From Neptunomonas sp. (GTDB taxonomy: Bacteria > Pseudomonadota > Gammaproteobacteria > Pseudomonadales > Balneatricaceae): a stretch of DNA of 8,998 nt. The notes under the pieces were generated by a model. It did not search any database and had not been told where the DNA came from. It saw nothing but the letters and a program-made list of their open reading frames with translations. Location of the stretch: the NCBI GenBank assembly GCA_004195305.1, contig SDWN01000340.1, forward strand, positions 1 through 8,998, in the 5' to 3' direction. Of the stretch, positions 1-6,170 are shown piece after piece. The translations under genes were made by a program, and so were the position numbers. The stretch's first letter is position 1, and every line of letters starts with the position of its first letter.

Positions 1-19
1 AGATGTGTATAAGAGACAG
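1..19 (+). other. Tn5/Nextera mosaic-end adapter (sequencing artefact)
   Basis: Bases 1-19 read AGATGTGTATAAGAGACAG, which is exactly the 19-bp Tn5 mosaic end used in Nextera library adapters. It sits at the very first base of the window and is followed directly by sequence in frame with glutaryl-CoA dehydrogenase. This is untrimmed adapter at a contig end and not a biological transposon end. An apparent ATG at 5-7 lies inside it and would give the spurious N-terminus MYKRQ. Confidence 0.97.
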
Positions 20-463
20 TGCCTGACCCAGGCGCGCTACGGCATCGCCTGGGGCGCGTTGGGTGCCGCCGAGGCTTGCTATCAGGCGGCCCTCGACTAC
101 TCTCTGAGTCGGATTCAGTTTGATAAGCCGATCGCCGCCTATCAGCTGCAGCAAAAGAAGTTGGCTGACATGGTCACGGAGCTGAGCAAGGGGCAACTGC
201 TGGTCATGCATCTCGGTCGGCTCAAGGATCAGGGAACCTATACCCCGGCTCAGGTCTCGATGGCGAAGATGAATAATTGCCAGATCGCCCGTGAGATCAG
301 CCACATCGCCCGCACGATGCTCGGCGCCAACGGCATCATGAGTGATTACCCGATCATGCGGCATATGAACAACATCGAATCGATCTATACCTACGAAGGG
401 ACCCACGACATGCATAGCCTGATCATCGGTCAGGAGGTAACTGGCATCGCCGCCTTTCGCTAG
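20..463 (+). CDS. gcdH: Glutaryl-CoA dehydrogenase, C-terminal fragment (5' end cut by contig edge)
   Basis: C-terminal part (147 codons) of an acyl-CoA dehydrogenase of the glutaryl-CoA dehydrogenase type. This FAD flavoprotein oxidises glutaryl-CoA in lysine, tryptophan or aromatic-compound breakdown. Family signatures are the ARYGIAWGALGAAE segment at about 32-73, the QLQQKKLADM helix at about 143-172, LGRLKDQ at about 212-232, and the YEGTHDMHSLIIGQ motif near 392-433. In the human enzyme the catalytic base is the Glu of the equivalent YEGT motif; here it is the GAA at 395-397. The preceding Tyr is also present; I recall this position being linked to the decarboxylating form, but cannot settle that from a fragment. 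The real start is missing: sequence before base 20 is adapter, so the ATG at base 5 must not be used. The stop is TAG at 461-463. The gene converges on the citrate lyase strand. Confidence 0.93.
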   Translation, partial: CLTQARYGIAWGALGAAEACYQAALDYSLSRIQFDKPIAAYQLQQKKLADMVTELSKGQLLVMHLGRLKDQGTYTPAQVSMAKMNNCQIAREISHIARTMLGANGIMSDYPIMRHMNNIESIYTYEGTHDMHSLIIGQEVTGIAAFR

Positions 464-497
464 CAGCCTGTCTGACTCACCATGATCCGGCTGCTAG
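460..497 (+). other. Stem-loop spanning the gcdH stop codon
   Basis: CTAGCAGCC (460-468) and GGCTGCTAG (489-497) form a perfect 9-bp stem with a 20-nt loop. The left arm includes the TAG stop codon. No T-run follows the right arm, so this is not a canonical rho-independent terminator. It could be an mRNA 3'-end structure, or chance. Confidence 0.4.
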
Positions 498-674
498 ATG
501 CCTGGACAAGGGCTCAGATAAACCCACGGCAACAACCGCTCCGGCTATTTTTAGATTTTGAAGTTTATATTCACTGGGTGTCACTCAAGTACATACATTT
601 GATCCATAAATAATGACTCTGATCGCGTTCTGCGTTGATGGCTGGCTTAATGAAAAGTTATTGACTGCCAAGCG
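498..674. other. Intergenic, no gene seen
   Basis: No convincing coding frame or RNA gene was found between the gcdH stem-loop and the terminators. The stretch is visibly more AT-rich than its surroundings, especially at 545-620, which includes short T-runs. Confidence 0.6.
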
Positions 675-710
675 AGAAAAGCCTTCAATTCGAGGATCGA
701 GGGCTTTTCT
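675..710. terminator. Rho-independent terminator 1 (probably bidirectional)
   Basis: AGAAAAGCC (675-683) pairs perfectly with GGCTTTTCT (702-710). Allowing one G-U pair extends the stem to 12 bp (675-686 with 699-710) around a 12-nt loop. The A-rich 5' arm and T-rich 3' arm make it workable on either strand. On the plus strand it lies about 210 bases after the gcdH stop, with TCCTT following. Confidence 0.75.
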
Positions 711-736
711 TCCTTATCACCATTAATCAGACACTC

Positions 737-766
737 AAAACCCTCGGTCACCAGATCGAGGGTTTT
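737..766. terminator. Rho-independent terminator 2 (probably bidirectional)
   Basis: AAAACCCTCG (737-746) pairs perfectly with CGAGGGTTTT (757-766) across a 10-nt loop. A-tract and T-tract arms allow termination in both directions. It lies between the plus-strand gcdH and the minus-strand block. Its right arm is almost the same sequence as the right arm of the hairpin at 675-710. Confidence 0.8.
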
Positions 767-780
767 CTGATTTCTCAATT

Positions 781-852
781 AACGACGGAATCGGTTTGGC
801 CAGCCTGTTGTTCCTAGTCGTTCTCCTCTTTCTGCTACCGCTCATGGCCCCA
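781..852. other. Unassigned remnant sequence
   Basis: Between the second terminator and the 80-bp inverted-repeat element. The minus strand stays open here and would encode a Lys/Arg-rich peptide (with KRRTTRNNR), but this is only the read-through of the frame coming from the cstA remnant across the element. I recognise no family. It is probably decayed DNA. Confidence 0.35.
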
Positions 853-932
853 TGTAGTGGTTCATTGAACACCTCTCTTTGGGTCGCGACTATACCACCT
901 AAATTGGTGTCCGGTTTCATTGAACCACTACA
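853..932. mobile_element. 80-bp element with terminal inverted repeats (MITE-like or IS deletion relic)
   Basis: The left end TGTAGTGGTTCATTGAACACC (read in two parts, 853-864 and 865-873) mirrors the right end, whose reverse complement is TGTAGTGGTTCAATGAAACC (913-932). Twelve terminal bases match perfectly, then one mismatch, four more matches and a one-base offset. The inner part of the right end contains GGTGTCCGG, reminiscent of the ends of some IS3-family elements (recollection only). A short palindrome CACC..GGTG lies at 896-909. CstA homology stops exactly at the right boundary (933). No transposase is encoded and no target duplication is evident. It may be a miniature element or the two ends of an IS left after internal deletion. 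Confidence 0.55.
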
Positions 933-1253
933 AGTGGCCAGGGTCTGGTTGGCCCAGTCGAAGTAGCGCCAGATCACACCGAACTCCGTTAGGGAGATGA
1001 TGAAGCCGATGATGAACAGCGCGCTGCAGAAGGCGGTATCGCCGGAGGAGATCGGCAGGATGATTACGCCGCCGATCGCCAGCAGGCCACCGACCGGGCC
1101 GAGCAGGGTGGTGGAAATCTCGTTGACTACGGCCGCCGGGCCGCCGTTGCAGAGAGCGGCGTTGAGGGCTTCGGAACAGTTGTAAAAGGCCATGCCCAGG
1201 GTGGCCCAGATCAGGGCGATGATCCCTTCGCCGAAGAATCTATCGGGACGTTC
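933..1253 (-). pseudogene. Carbon starvation protein CstA-like remnant
   Basis: The minus-strand frame from 1253 (just after an in-frame TAA at 1254-1256) to 933 reads as a piece of the CstA peptide/pyruvate-type transporter family. Recognisable blocks in order are GEGIIALIWATLGMAF (about 1183-1232), NGGPAAVVNEISTTLLGPVGG, IILPISSGDTAF, and FGVIWRYFDWANQTLAT (933-983). In intact relatives as I know them, a residue stretch separates ERPD from the EGIIALIWA block, and roughly 25 residues (the RLIIADFL region and following) separate SGDTAF from the IIGFIISL helix. Both are missing here, yet the frame is kept. The N-terminal transmembrane bulk and the C-terminus are gone. It cannot be a working transporter, since membrane helices and both ends are lost. 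An ATG at 1191-1193 begins an apparent open frame but lies inside the homology. It is downstream of the transposase fragment in the same direction. Confidence 0.85.
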
Positions 1254-1266
1254 TTAAAAAATCAAC

Positions 1267-1605
1267 TTATGCCAGCAGTTTCTGTAGCGCTGCGTTCTGC
1301 TTGAACAACGACTTAGCCTGACTGACTGCCGAACAGCTGTATGCCTGTCTTGCTGCTACCGCGGCCCCCGGACTGCCCAAGCGGCGCAGAGCCAGATAGC
1401 AGACGATCGCCTTGGCGCGAACAGTTATTGGTTGGCGACATGGCCAGGAGAGATCACCTGCATCCAGATCGCAGTGCGCGGCAACCTTGATGATCAGTTT
1501 GTCCAGGGTCAATTTGTCCACGTGCCCGGGCGGTGCCGCGCCTAAAACCTGTTCAACAAAGTCCCCCCGATCTGTGTCAGCGTAAACAGATGTCGGCTTG
1601 TGCAA
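1267..1605 (-). pseudogene. REP-associated (Y1/IS200-like) transposase, C-terminal DnaA-like HTH fragment
   Basis: About 112 codons resembling only the tail of RAYT-type transposases (Y1 HUH single-strand transposases related to IS200/IS605). Such proteins often end with a DnaA domain-IV-like helix-turn-helix. Visible features are GDFVEQVL near the N-terminus (about 1543-1566), LDKLIIKVAAHCDLDAGDL, RQPITVRAKAIVCYLALRRLG (DnaA-like region) and the recognition-helix-like CSAVSQAKSLFKQN near the end. The catalytic HUH motif and Tyr of the Y1 domain are absent. The frame can be extended only to 1623 before a stop (TAG, 1624-1626), and the first usable start is a TTG at 1603-1605. It lies 23 bases past the end of citG, same strand. 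It is probably a truncated relic; a free-standing small DNA-binding protein is a less likely alternative. The family call is from memory of motif pattern. Confidence 0.65.
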
Positions 1606-1628
1606 CCCCTCTGTCTCTGCGAGCTAGC

Positions 1629-2504
1629 TTACAGCGCCGATTGGACCGATGGATAGGCAAGTCGTTCGGAGCGGCCACTCCTCTGTTCCGCCGCAACCTG
1701 CCCCATTCCAGCAAAACTCAAATATCCGAAGGCCAGCCCGAGTAGATCGGCGACTCCGCCCATGGTGAGGTTCCTGCGGCGGAAGTCGCGGTTCAGCCGC
1801 CGTAGCAGCGGCTGCGGGTCTTCTCCCGCCAGCAGGCATTGCTCCAATGCGGCACCCGCCTTACGTAACCTGGCCAGACCGGTCTGCCCGCCGCGGTGCA
1901 GACAGGTGGTATCTTCGCAGCCCATCATCAAACGACTCATCGCCAGGTAGGCGCCCGTCTCAAAATCGACGCCACAAGCGGTCATGGCTGGCAGGGCGAT
2001 CTCGAACAGACCGGGCAGGCCGCGCAACGCCTCACTGACGATCCCGCCGCTTTGGTAACGCTCACGGGCCTGCTGGCCATGGCTGTCCGGAAGCTCAGCC
2101 AATTGAAAAAAACTCTGCGCCTGCAGCGCGACGGCCCTGGAGAGGGCTTGCGGTTCGCTACTGCCAGAGCGCGCGTAGGCACTCAGCAACAGGCCGGTGA
2201 GAAAGATTCCACCACGATGGCCGTTACAGCCGAGTTGCTTGAGCATGCGCCGTTCGGCCGCGACCCCGATCAGTTGCAGTTCAGCCAGCGGCCGCTGGCG
2301 ATAAAGAGCCACCGCCAGTTCGTCCAGATAGGTGCGCAGCAGCCTGATCGAACTGAGCATCAGACCCAGATTGAGGTCGGCGTGAGAGCCGTTATCGCTC
2401 AAATCGACCAACCCCGGTTTGGGGGTCAGAAACAGCTCCGCCTTGAGACCATCGACCAGCGCCTCGGCAAAGCGTTCAAGCTCTAAAAGGGGCAAGCAGT
2501 TCAT
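1629..2504 (-). CDS. citG: Triphosphoribosyl-dephospho-CoA synthase CitG
   Basis: 291 residues, close to the usual length of about 290. CitG condenses ATP with dephospho-CoA to make 2'-(5''-triphosphoribosyl)-3'-dephospho-CoA, the precursor of the citrate lyase prosthetic group. Motifs seen are TPKPGLVDLSDNGSHADLNL (residues 27-46), GCNGHRGGIF (92-101), the Cys/His segment MMGCEDTTCLHRGG in the C-terminal half, and LTMGGVADLL near the C-terminus. The ATG at 2502-2504 is preceded by AAGGTG at about eight bases, a good ribosome binding site lying within citX. The gene overlaps the end of citX by 29 bases, so coupled translation is likely. The homologous MdcB of malonate decarboxylase does the same chemistry, but the neighbours are citrate lyase genes, so CitG is the better name. 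It is the last intact gene of the operon. Confidence 0.95.
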   Translation of the reverse strand: MNCLPLLELERFAEALVDGLKAELFLTPKPGLVDLSDNGSHADLNLGLMLSSIRLLRTYLDELAVALYRQRPLAELQLIGVAAERRMLKQLGCNGHRGGIFLTGLLLSAYARSGSSEPQALSRAVALQAQSFFQLAELPDSHGQQARERYQSGGIVSEALRGLPGLFEIALPAMTACGVDFETGAYLAMSRLMMGCEDTTCLHRGGQTGLARLRKAGAALEQCLLAGEDPQPLLRRLNRDFRRRNLTMGGVADLLGLAFGYLSFAGMGQVAAEQRSGRSERLAYPSVQSAL

Positions 2505-2979
2505 CGGTCCGCACCTTCAGTTCAGTCGAGGGGTGGTTCTTAAGGCGGATACAATCGACCGCAGCCTGATCACACAGCAGGCAGCCCCGCGCCGGCAACT
2601 CAAGTTCGCGGCGGCCGATCGCCGGCCCCTGCGGCGCATAAACATCGATATCGAGCAGCCGCGCCGCCGCATTCCTGGTTTCAATTTTAAGCGTCCGCTG
2701 TTTGCTGGCGCTAGCTTCGAGCGGCGTGCTCAACAGTGCCCAGGGACCTAAGGGATCCTCCCCTTGCGCCAGAATATCCAGAAACGGAATCTGCGACTCC
2801 AGCTGTTGCAGCGCCCAGCGAAACAGTTCCGTCGCCCCGGGCGGTGACTTGTCGGTGCCGGGCAGATTCAGTCCCAGCTGCAGCAGGGTCTGAGCCGTAT
2901 GCTGGGCGGTGTTTAAGCGCAGCTCTTCGCGCGCCTCACGCGCCGCGAGTAGCTCAGCCCTTAATTTTGCGTACGACAT
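2476..2979 (-). CDS. citX: Apo-citrate lyase phosphoribosyl-dephospho-CoA transferase CitX
   Basis: CitX moves the phosphoribosyl-dephospho-CoA group from the CitG product onto the Ser of apo-CitD, releasing pyrophosphate. I chose the ATG at 2977-2979 (MSYAKLRAELLAAREAR..., 167 residues) because its start matches the family's N-terminal helix. An upstream in-frame ATG at 2992-2994 would add MGRLS and has a somewhat purine-rich leader, so it cannot be excluded. Family features are the LLAAREARE N-terminal helix, RLLDIDVY, and the Cys-rich block LPARGCLLCDQAAVDC with a following His in LKNH. Usual length is about 170-185. The start overlaps citF by 26 bases (41 with the upstream start) and the end overlaps citG by 29, so the three genes are tightly coupled. 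CitX and CitG are separate here, not fused as in some species. Confidence 0.93.
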   Translation of the reverse strand: MSYAKLRAELLAAREAREELRLNTAQHTAQTLLQLGLNLPGTDKSPPGATELFRWALQQLESQIPFLDILAQGEDPLGPWALLSTPLEASASKQRTLKIETRNAAARLLDIDVYAPQGPAIGRRELELPARGCLLCDQAAVDCIRLKNHPSTELKVRTDELLAPFRA

Positions 2980-4492
2980 CGATAATCGTCCCATCCCGAT
3001 ACTCGATCAAGGCCACCACCTCGTCGCTGAATTCGAGCGGCCGCGGTCGGCCGGTGACGGCATAGATCTCCTGTTGCAGAGCGCCGATCTCCTTGACCGG
3101 CAGCTTGCGCCGCAAAAGCTCCTTCTTCAACTCGCCCTGCTGCTCATTGACCGCGATGCCGCGCTCAGTGATGATGACATCGATGGTCTCACCCGGCGTG
3201 GTCACCGTGGTCAGCTCGTCGCGCACGATCGGCAGACGACCGCGGATCGAGGGTGCAGTGATGATCGCCAGCTTGGCGCCGGCCGCCGTATCGCTGTGAC
3301 CGCCGGTATTGTGCAGCAACAGGCCGTTCGATTCGGTATTGACGTTGACGTTGAAATTGATATCGACCTCGGTGGCACCGAGGATCACACAGTCGAGCTG
3401 GTTGACCACCGCGCCGGCGTTGAAGGGGTTGGCATACATGTCGGCACTGATCTCGAGGTGATTGGCGTTGCGTCCGATCGAAGCGACCGCCTGCAGATCG
3501 AAACACTGGACATCGAACAGGGTCTGAAACAGCCCCTCTTCGAGCATATCGACAAAATAGCCGGTGATGCCGCCGCAGCCAAAGCTGCCCTTGATGCCCT
3601 GTTGGCGCATCTTCTGCTTGACCTGATCGGCCACCGCCAGCGAAATACCGCCGCTCCCGGTCTGGAAGGAGAAGCCGTCCTTGAGCAGACCGGAGATCTC
3701 GATCACCTGGGCGGCATACTTGGCGATCTGCAGCCCGACCGGATCGCGGGTGATGCGCGTCGTAGTCGAGACGATCTTCTGCGGATCACCCAGCGATTCA
3801 ACCTGGACCACGTAATCGACCAGGGTCTGGGGGATTGAGATCGGGGTTGCCGGATAGGGGACCAGATTATCGGTCACGGCGATCACTGTTTTTGCATAGA
3901 GCGCGTCGGGATGGGCATAGCCGAGGCTGCCGCAGGCCGAAGGCCCTTGCGCGCCGTTCATATTGCCATAGCTGTCACAGCAGGGGGCGGCGATGAACGC
4001 GGCATCGATCTGCACCTGTCCGGAGATGATCGCGCGCGCGCGGCCGCCGTGGGTCCGCACCACAATCGGACATTTCAGTTCCCCGCGCGAGACCAGCTCA
4101 CCGATCGGGCCGTTGACCCCGCATTCGAAGCCGCCGATCACCCCTTTTTCGATGTAAGGGATCAGCTCGGCATGCACCGGATGGATCGAGCTGGAGGCGA
4201 TGCGGATATCGCGCAGCCCCATGGCATCCAGCTCGCGCACCACCGCACCCAGCAGGGTATCGCCGTTGCGCAGATGGTGATGGGTCGAGATACACATGCC
4301 GTCCTTGAGTTCGGCCGCAAGGATCGCCTCACGCAGCGAGCCGAGCAGCTTCCGCTCTCCCGGATTGACGCGGCGCAGGGCGCGGGTCGCCAGCCGGCCC
4401 TGCGGCAGATGACCGAACGGATCCCGGTAGGGGCTCAGCAGCTGGCCGTTGAAATATTCGGGAATCATCCGCCCCAGGCTATTCTTGACCAT
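2954..4492 (-). CDS. citF: Citrate lyase alpha subunit (citrate:acetyl-ACP transferase) CitF
   Basis: 512 residues, matching the usual size of about 510. The alpha subunit exchanges acetyl for citryl on the CitD prosthetic group, giving citryl-ACP and acetate; it belongs to the CoA-transferase-like superfamily and is cytoplasmic. Characteristic segments include ISTHHHLRNGD near residue 70, GFECGVNGPIGE, the Cys/Gly-rich FIAAPCCDSYGNMNG, FQTGSGGISLAVA, the glycine-rich GSFGCGGITGYF, the HLEISADMYANP block, and LLHNTGGHSDTAAGAKL. The start is ATG 4490-4492, inside the last codons of citE (14-base overlap), with only a weak purine stretch upstream. That suggests its translation relies on ribosomes finishing citE. 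It ends TGA at 2954-2956 within citX. No damage is seen. Confidence 0.97.
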   Translation of the reverse strand: MVKNSLGRMIPEYFNGQLLSPYRDPFGHLPQGRLATRALRRVNPGERKLLGSLREAILAAELKDGMCISTHHHLRNGDTLLGAVVRELDAMGLRDIRIASSSIHPVHAELIPYIEKGVIGGFECGVNGPIGELVSRGELKCPIVVRTHGGRARAIISGQVQIDAAFIAAPCCDSYGNMNGAQGPSACGSLGYAHPDALYAKTVIAVTDNLVPYPATPISIPQTLVDYVVQVESLGDPQKIVSTTTRITRDPVGLQIAKYAAQVIEISGLLKDGFSFQTGSGGISLAVADQVKQKMRQQGIKGSFGCGGITGYFVDMLEEGLFQTLFDVQCFDLQAVASIGRNANHLEISADMYANPFNAGAVVNQLDCVILGATEVDINFNVNVNTESNGLLLHNTGGHSDTAAGAKLAIITAPSIRGRLPIVRDELTTVTTPGETIDVIITERGIAVNEQQGELKKELLRRKLPVKEIGALQQEIYAVTGRPRPLEFSDEVVALIEYRDGTIIDVVRKIKG

Positions 4493-5399
4493 AGATCACA
4501 CTTTCATCCAGTTCGATATCGATCAGGCCGTGAGCCTGAGCAGTCTTCAGGGTGCGCACCGCGCGCTTGACCACCGGCGCATCGACCATCTTGCCGCCTA
4601 AGCTGATCACCCCGGTCCCCATTTCGCGCGCCCGCTGAATCGCCTCAATCACCTGCAGGGCGTAATCGACCTCATCCGGCTTGGGGGCGAAGACTTCGTG
4701 GATCACATCGATCTGGCGCGGGTTGACCAGCGACTTGCCGGAGAAGCCGAGAGTCTTGACCAGCTCGGTTTCGCGCCGCAGCCCCTCCATGTCGCCGGCA
4801 TCGGCAAAGATCGTATCGATCGCCTGAATCCCGGCCGCCTTGCAGGCCCAGACCACCCGGGTCCGCGCGGCGAACAGCTCCTCACCGCCCTTGGTCCGCT
4901 CGATCTCCAGATTGGCGGTATAGTCCTCGGCGCCGAAGGCCAGGCCGATCAGACGCTTGGAACTCTTGGCGATCTTGATGCAGTTGATCACCCCTTCGGC
5001 GGTCTCGATTGAAGGCAGGATCGAAAAGCGGCCGATGGGCAGAGACAGCTCCTCCTCGAACTCGGTCAGCATGGTATCGAGGGTCTCGACCACCTCCGGT
5101 GTGTCGGCCATCGGCAGGCGGATGCCGTCGGGCAGGGCCGGCAGCACGGCGCGCAGATCGTCCTCGCCCCATTTGGTATCGAGGGCATTGATCCGCACCA
5201 GGATCTCCTTGTTGTGTTCCGTATGACTATCGAGAAACTTACGCACCAGGATCCGCGCCGCATCCTTCTCGCTCAAGGGGACGGCATCCTCCAGATCGAT
5301 CATCACCCCGTCACTCTCGAAGATCGGGATGTTCTGCAACATCGAGGGCATATTGCCCGGCACGTAGAGCATCGAGCGGCGCAGTTGAAATCCGGACAT
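4479..5399 (-). CDS. citE: Citrate lyase beta subunit (citryl-ACP lyase) CitE
   Basis: 306 residues. CitE cleaves citryl-ACP into oxaloacetate and acetyl-ACP, using Mg2+, and belongs to the HpcH/HpaI aldolase TIM-barrel family. Motifs seen are RSMLYVPG (8-15), MIDLEDAVP (33-41), VRIN with Arg69 (68-71), LPSIETAEGV with Glu132 (128-137), and FGAEDYT with Asp159 (155-161). The Arg, Glu and Asp match the substrate- and metal-binding pattern known from the family. The start is ATG 5397-5399, 6 bases after the stop of the preceding PPC-domain gene. Its GAGGAG ribosome binding site overlaps the end of that gene, so the two should be coupled. CitE-like proteins also exist outside citrate lyase, but the flanking citD and citF make the subunit assignment firm. 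Confidence 0.97.
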   Translation of the reverse strand: MSGFQLRRSMLYVPGNMPSMLQNIPIFESDGVMIDLEDAVPLSEKDAARILVRKFLDSHTEHNKEILVRINALDTKWGEDDLRAVLPALPDGIRLPMADTPEVVETLDTMLTEFEEELSLPIGRFSILPSIETAEGVINCIKIAKSSKRLIGLAFGAEDYTANLEIERTKGGEELFAARTRVVWACKAAGIQAIDTIFADAGDMEGLRRETELVKTLGFSGKSLVNPRQIDVIHEVFAPKPDEVDYALQVIEAIQRAREMGTGVISLGGKMVDAPVVKRAVRTLKTAQAHGLIDIELDESVIYGQE

Positions 5400-5405
5400 G
5401 GGTCT

Positions 5406-5876
5406 TTACTCCTCGGAGATATAGATGGTCGGGATGCCACCTGTTTTCGAAGCGTGACGTTCGATCCCTTCGACCAGCATTTCGGTCAACAGCAGTTCAC
5501 AACTGGCAAAGACCTCGGCCTCGAACAGATGGCCGCCGATCACCTCGCCGGAGCTCTTGCCGAGCAGGATATGCAGGTGGCTGTCGATCCCGCCATGGCC
5601 ATCCGAGATCAGATTCCCCTCCAGTCCGAGTAGCTCGAACGGACCCTTGACCTGATGCTGATGCATGCGCGGTTCGGTGATCGGTCGCTTGGCACCGGCC
5701 TTGATCCCGCGAAAATGGATATTGGCCATCGAGCCGACGGCCGAGACGATCACCGCATTCTTGACCCCGGCCTCCCGGGCAAAGGCGACCAAGCGCTCAT
5801 TCAGTTTTCCTCCAGGTTCAACCTTGAGCACAAAGCGCCGTCCCTGTTGCCATTCCTTATACCAGGCCCCGTTCAT
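5406..5876 (-). CDS. PPC/DUF296-domain protein inside the citrate lyase operon
   Basis: 156 residues forming essentially one PPC (DUF296) domain, the fold found in plant AT-hook proteins and in free-standing bacterial proteins of little-known role. The protein starts MNGAWYKEWQ, then has RRFVLKVEPGGKLNERLVAFA (a common N-terminal strand and helix), SAVGS, the SHLHILLG strand (His100 and His102), and the family hallmark GEVIGGHL (110-117, His116). In solved bacterial members I recall three such His residues holding a metal ion; here HxH plus GGH fit that. There is no AT-hook, signal peptide or membrane segment. The ATG at 5874-5876 has AGGAG at a good distance (AAAGGAGTCACAGC upstream). It sits 24 bases after citD and 6 before citE. 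Function is unknown; a regulator, or a factor for subunit or metal handling, are guesses. Confidence 0.88.
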   Translation of the reverse strand: MNGAWYKEWQQGRRFVLKVEPGGKLNERLVAFAREAGVKNAVIVSAVGSMANIHFRGIKAGAKRPITEPRMHQHQVKGPFELLGLEGNLISDGHGGIDSHLHILLGKSSGEVIGGHLFEAEVFASCELLLTEMLVEGIERHASKTGGIPTIYISEE

Positions 5877-5900
5877 GCTGTGACTCCTTTCATCCCAGGC

Positions 5901-6170
5901 TCAGCCGTGCTCAGTGCAGGCCCGCTTCAAACCAGCCTCCACACGGGCAATTATCGCGTAATCGAGCGCACCGCGATCGTTGATGCGGATATTGCCCGAG
6001 CTCACCCCCTGCTGCTGCAGCACGGCGTCGACCTGCTCACGGATCAGGTGGCCGAACTGCTGCTTGACGGTCGACTCGATCTCGACGCTCAGCTCGACAG
6101 CCGGCTCCAAGTAGATCATCAGATCGCTCGACTGCAGGGTTCCGGCCTGGGCCGGTCTTATGATCTTCAT
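5901..6170 (-). CDS. citD: Citrate lyase acyl carrier protein (gamma subunit) CitD
   Basis: 89 residues, beginning MKIIRPAQAGTLQSSD. CitD carries the phosphoribosyl-dephospho-CoA arm on a serine and shuttles acetyl/citryl groups between CitF and CitE. Counting from the ATG at 6168-6170, the first Ser of the conserved AGTLxSSD motif is residue 14, the same number as the modified Ser in the Klebsiella protein as I recall it. A TTG one codon upstream (6171-6173) would also be open, but GGAGG lies five bases from the ATG, and the ATG overlaps the TGA of citC by one base (TGATG), so ATG is preferred. Other family marks are ELSVEIESTVKQQFGHLI and the C-terminal DRGALDYAIIARVEAGLKRA. It ends TGA at 5901-5903. 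Confidence 0.95.
   Translation of the reverse strand: MKIIRPAQAGTLQSSDLMIYLEPAVELSVEIESTVKQQFGHLIREQVDAVLQQQGVSSGNIRINDRGALDYAIIARVEAGLKRACTEHG

Noticed and set aside
5..19. ATG start codon of a complete acyl-CoA dehydrogenase at base 5
   Set aside because: It lies in the Nextera adapter; the natural N-terminal two-thirds of the protein is off the contig.
149..152. Apparent loss of the HxGH motif in CitC (residues 149-152 of the protein, TCGH)
   Set aside because: Enterobacterial CitC carries NPFTLGHRYL at this place as I recall, so TxGH is normal for the family. The coordinates given here are residue numbers.
1896..2486. Plus-strand open frame of 196 codons opposite citG
   Set aside because: Antisense shadow; the minus-strand CitG motifs are unmistakable.
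2909..3838. Long plus-strand open frame (309 codons) opposite citF
   Set aside because: Antisense shadow of a GC-rich conserved gene; the product is low-complexity (Asp, Arg, Leu rich) and matches no family I know.
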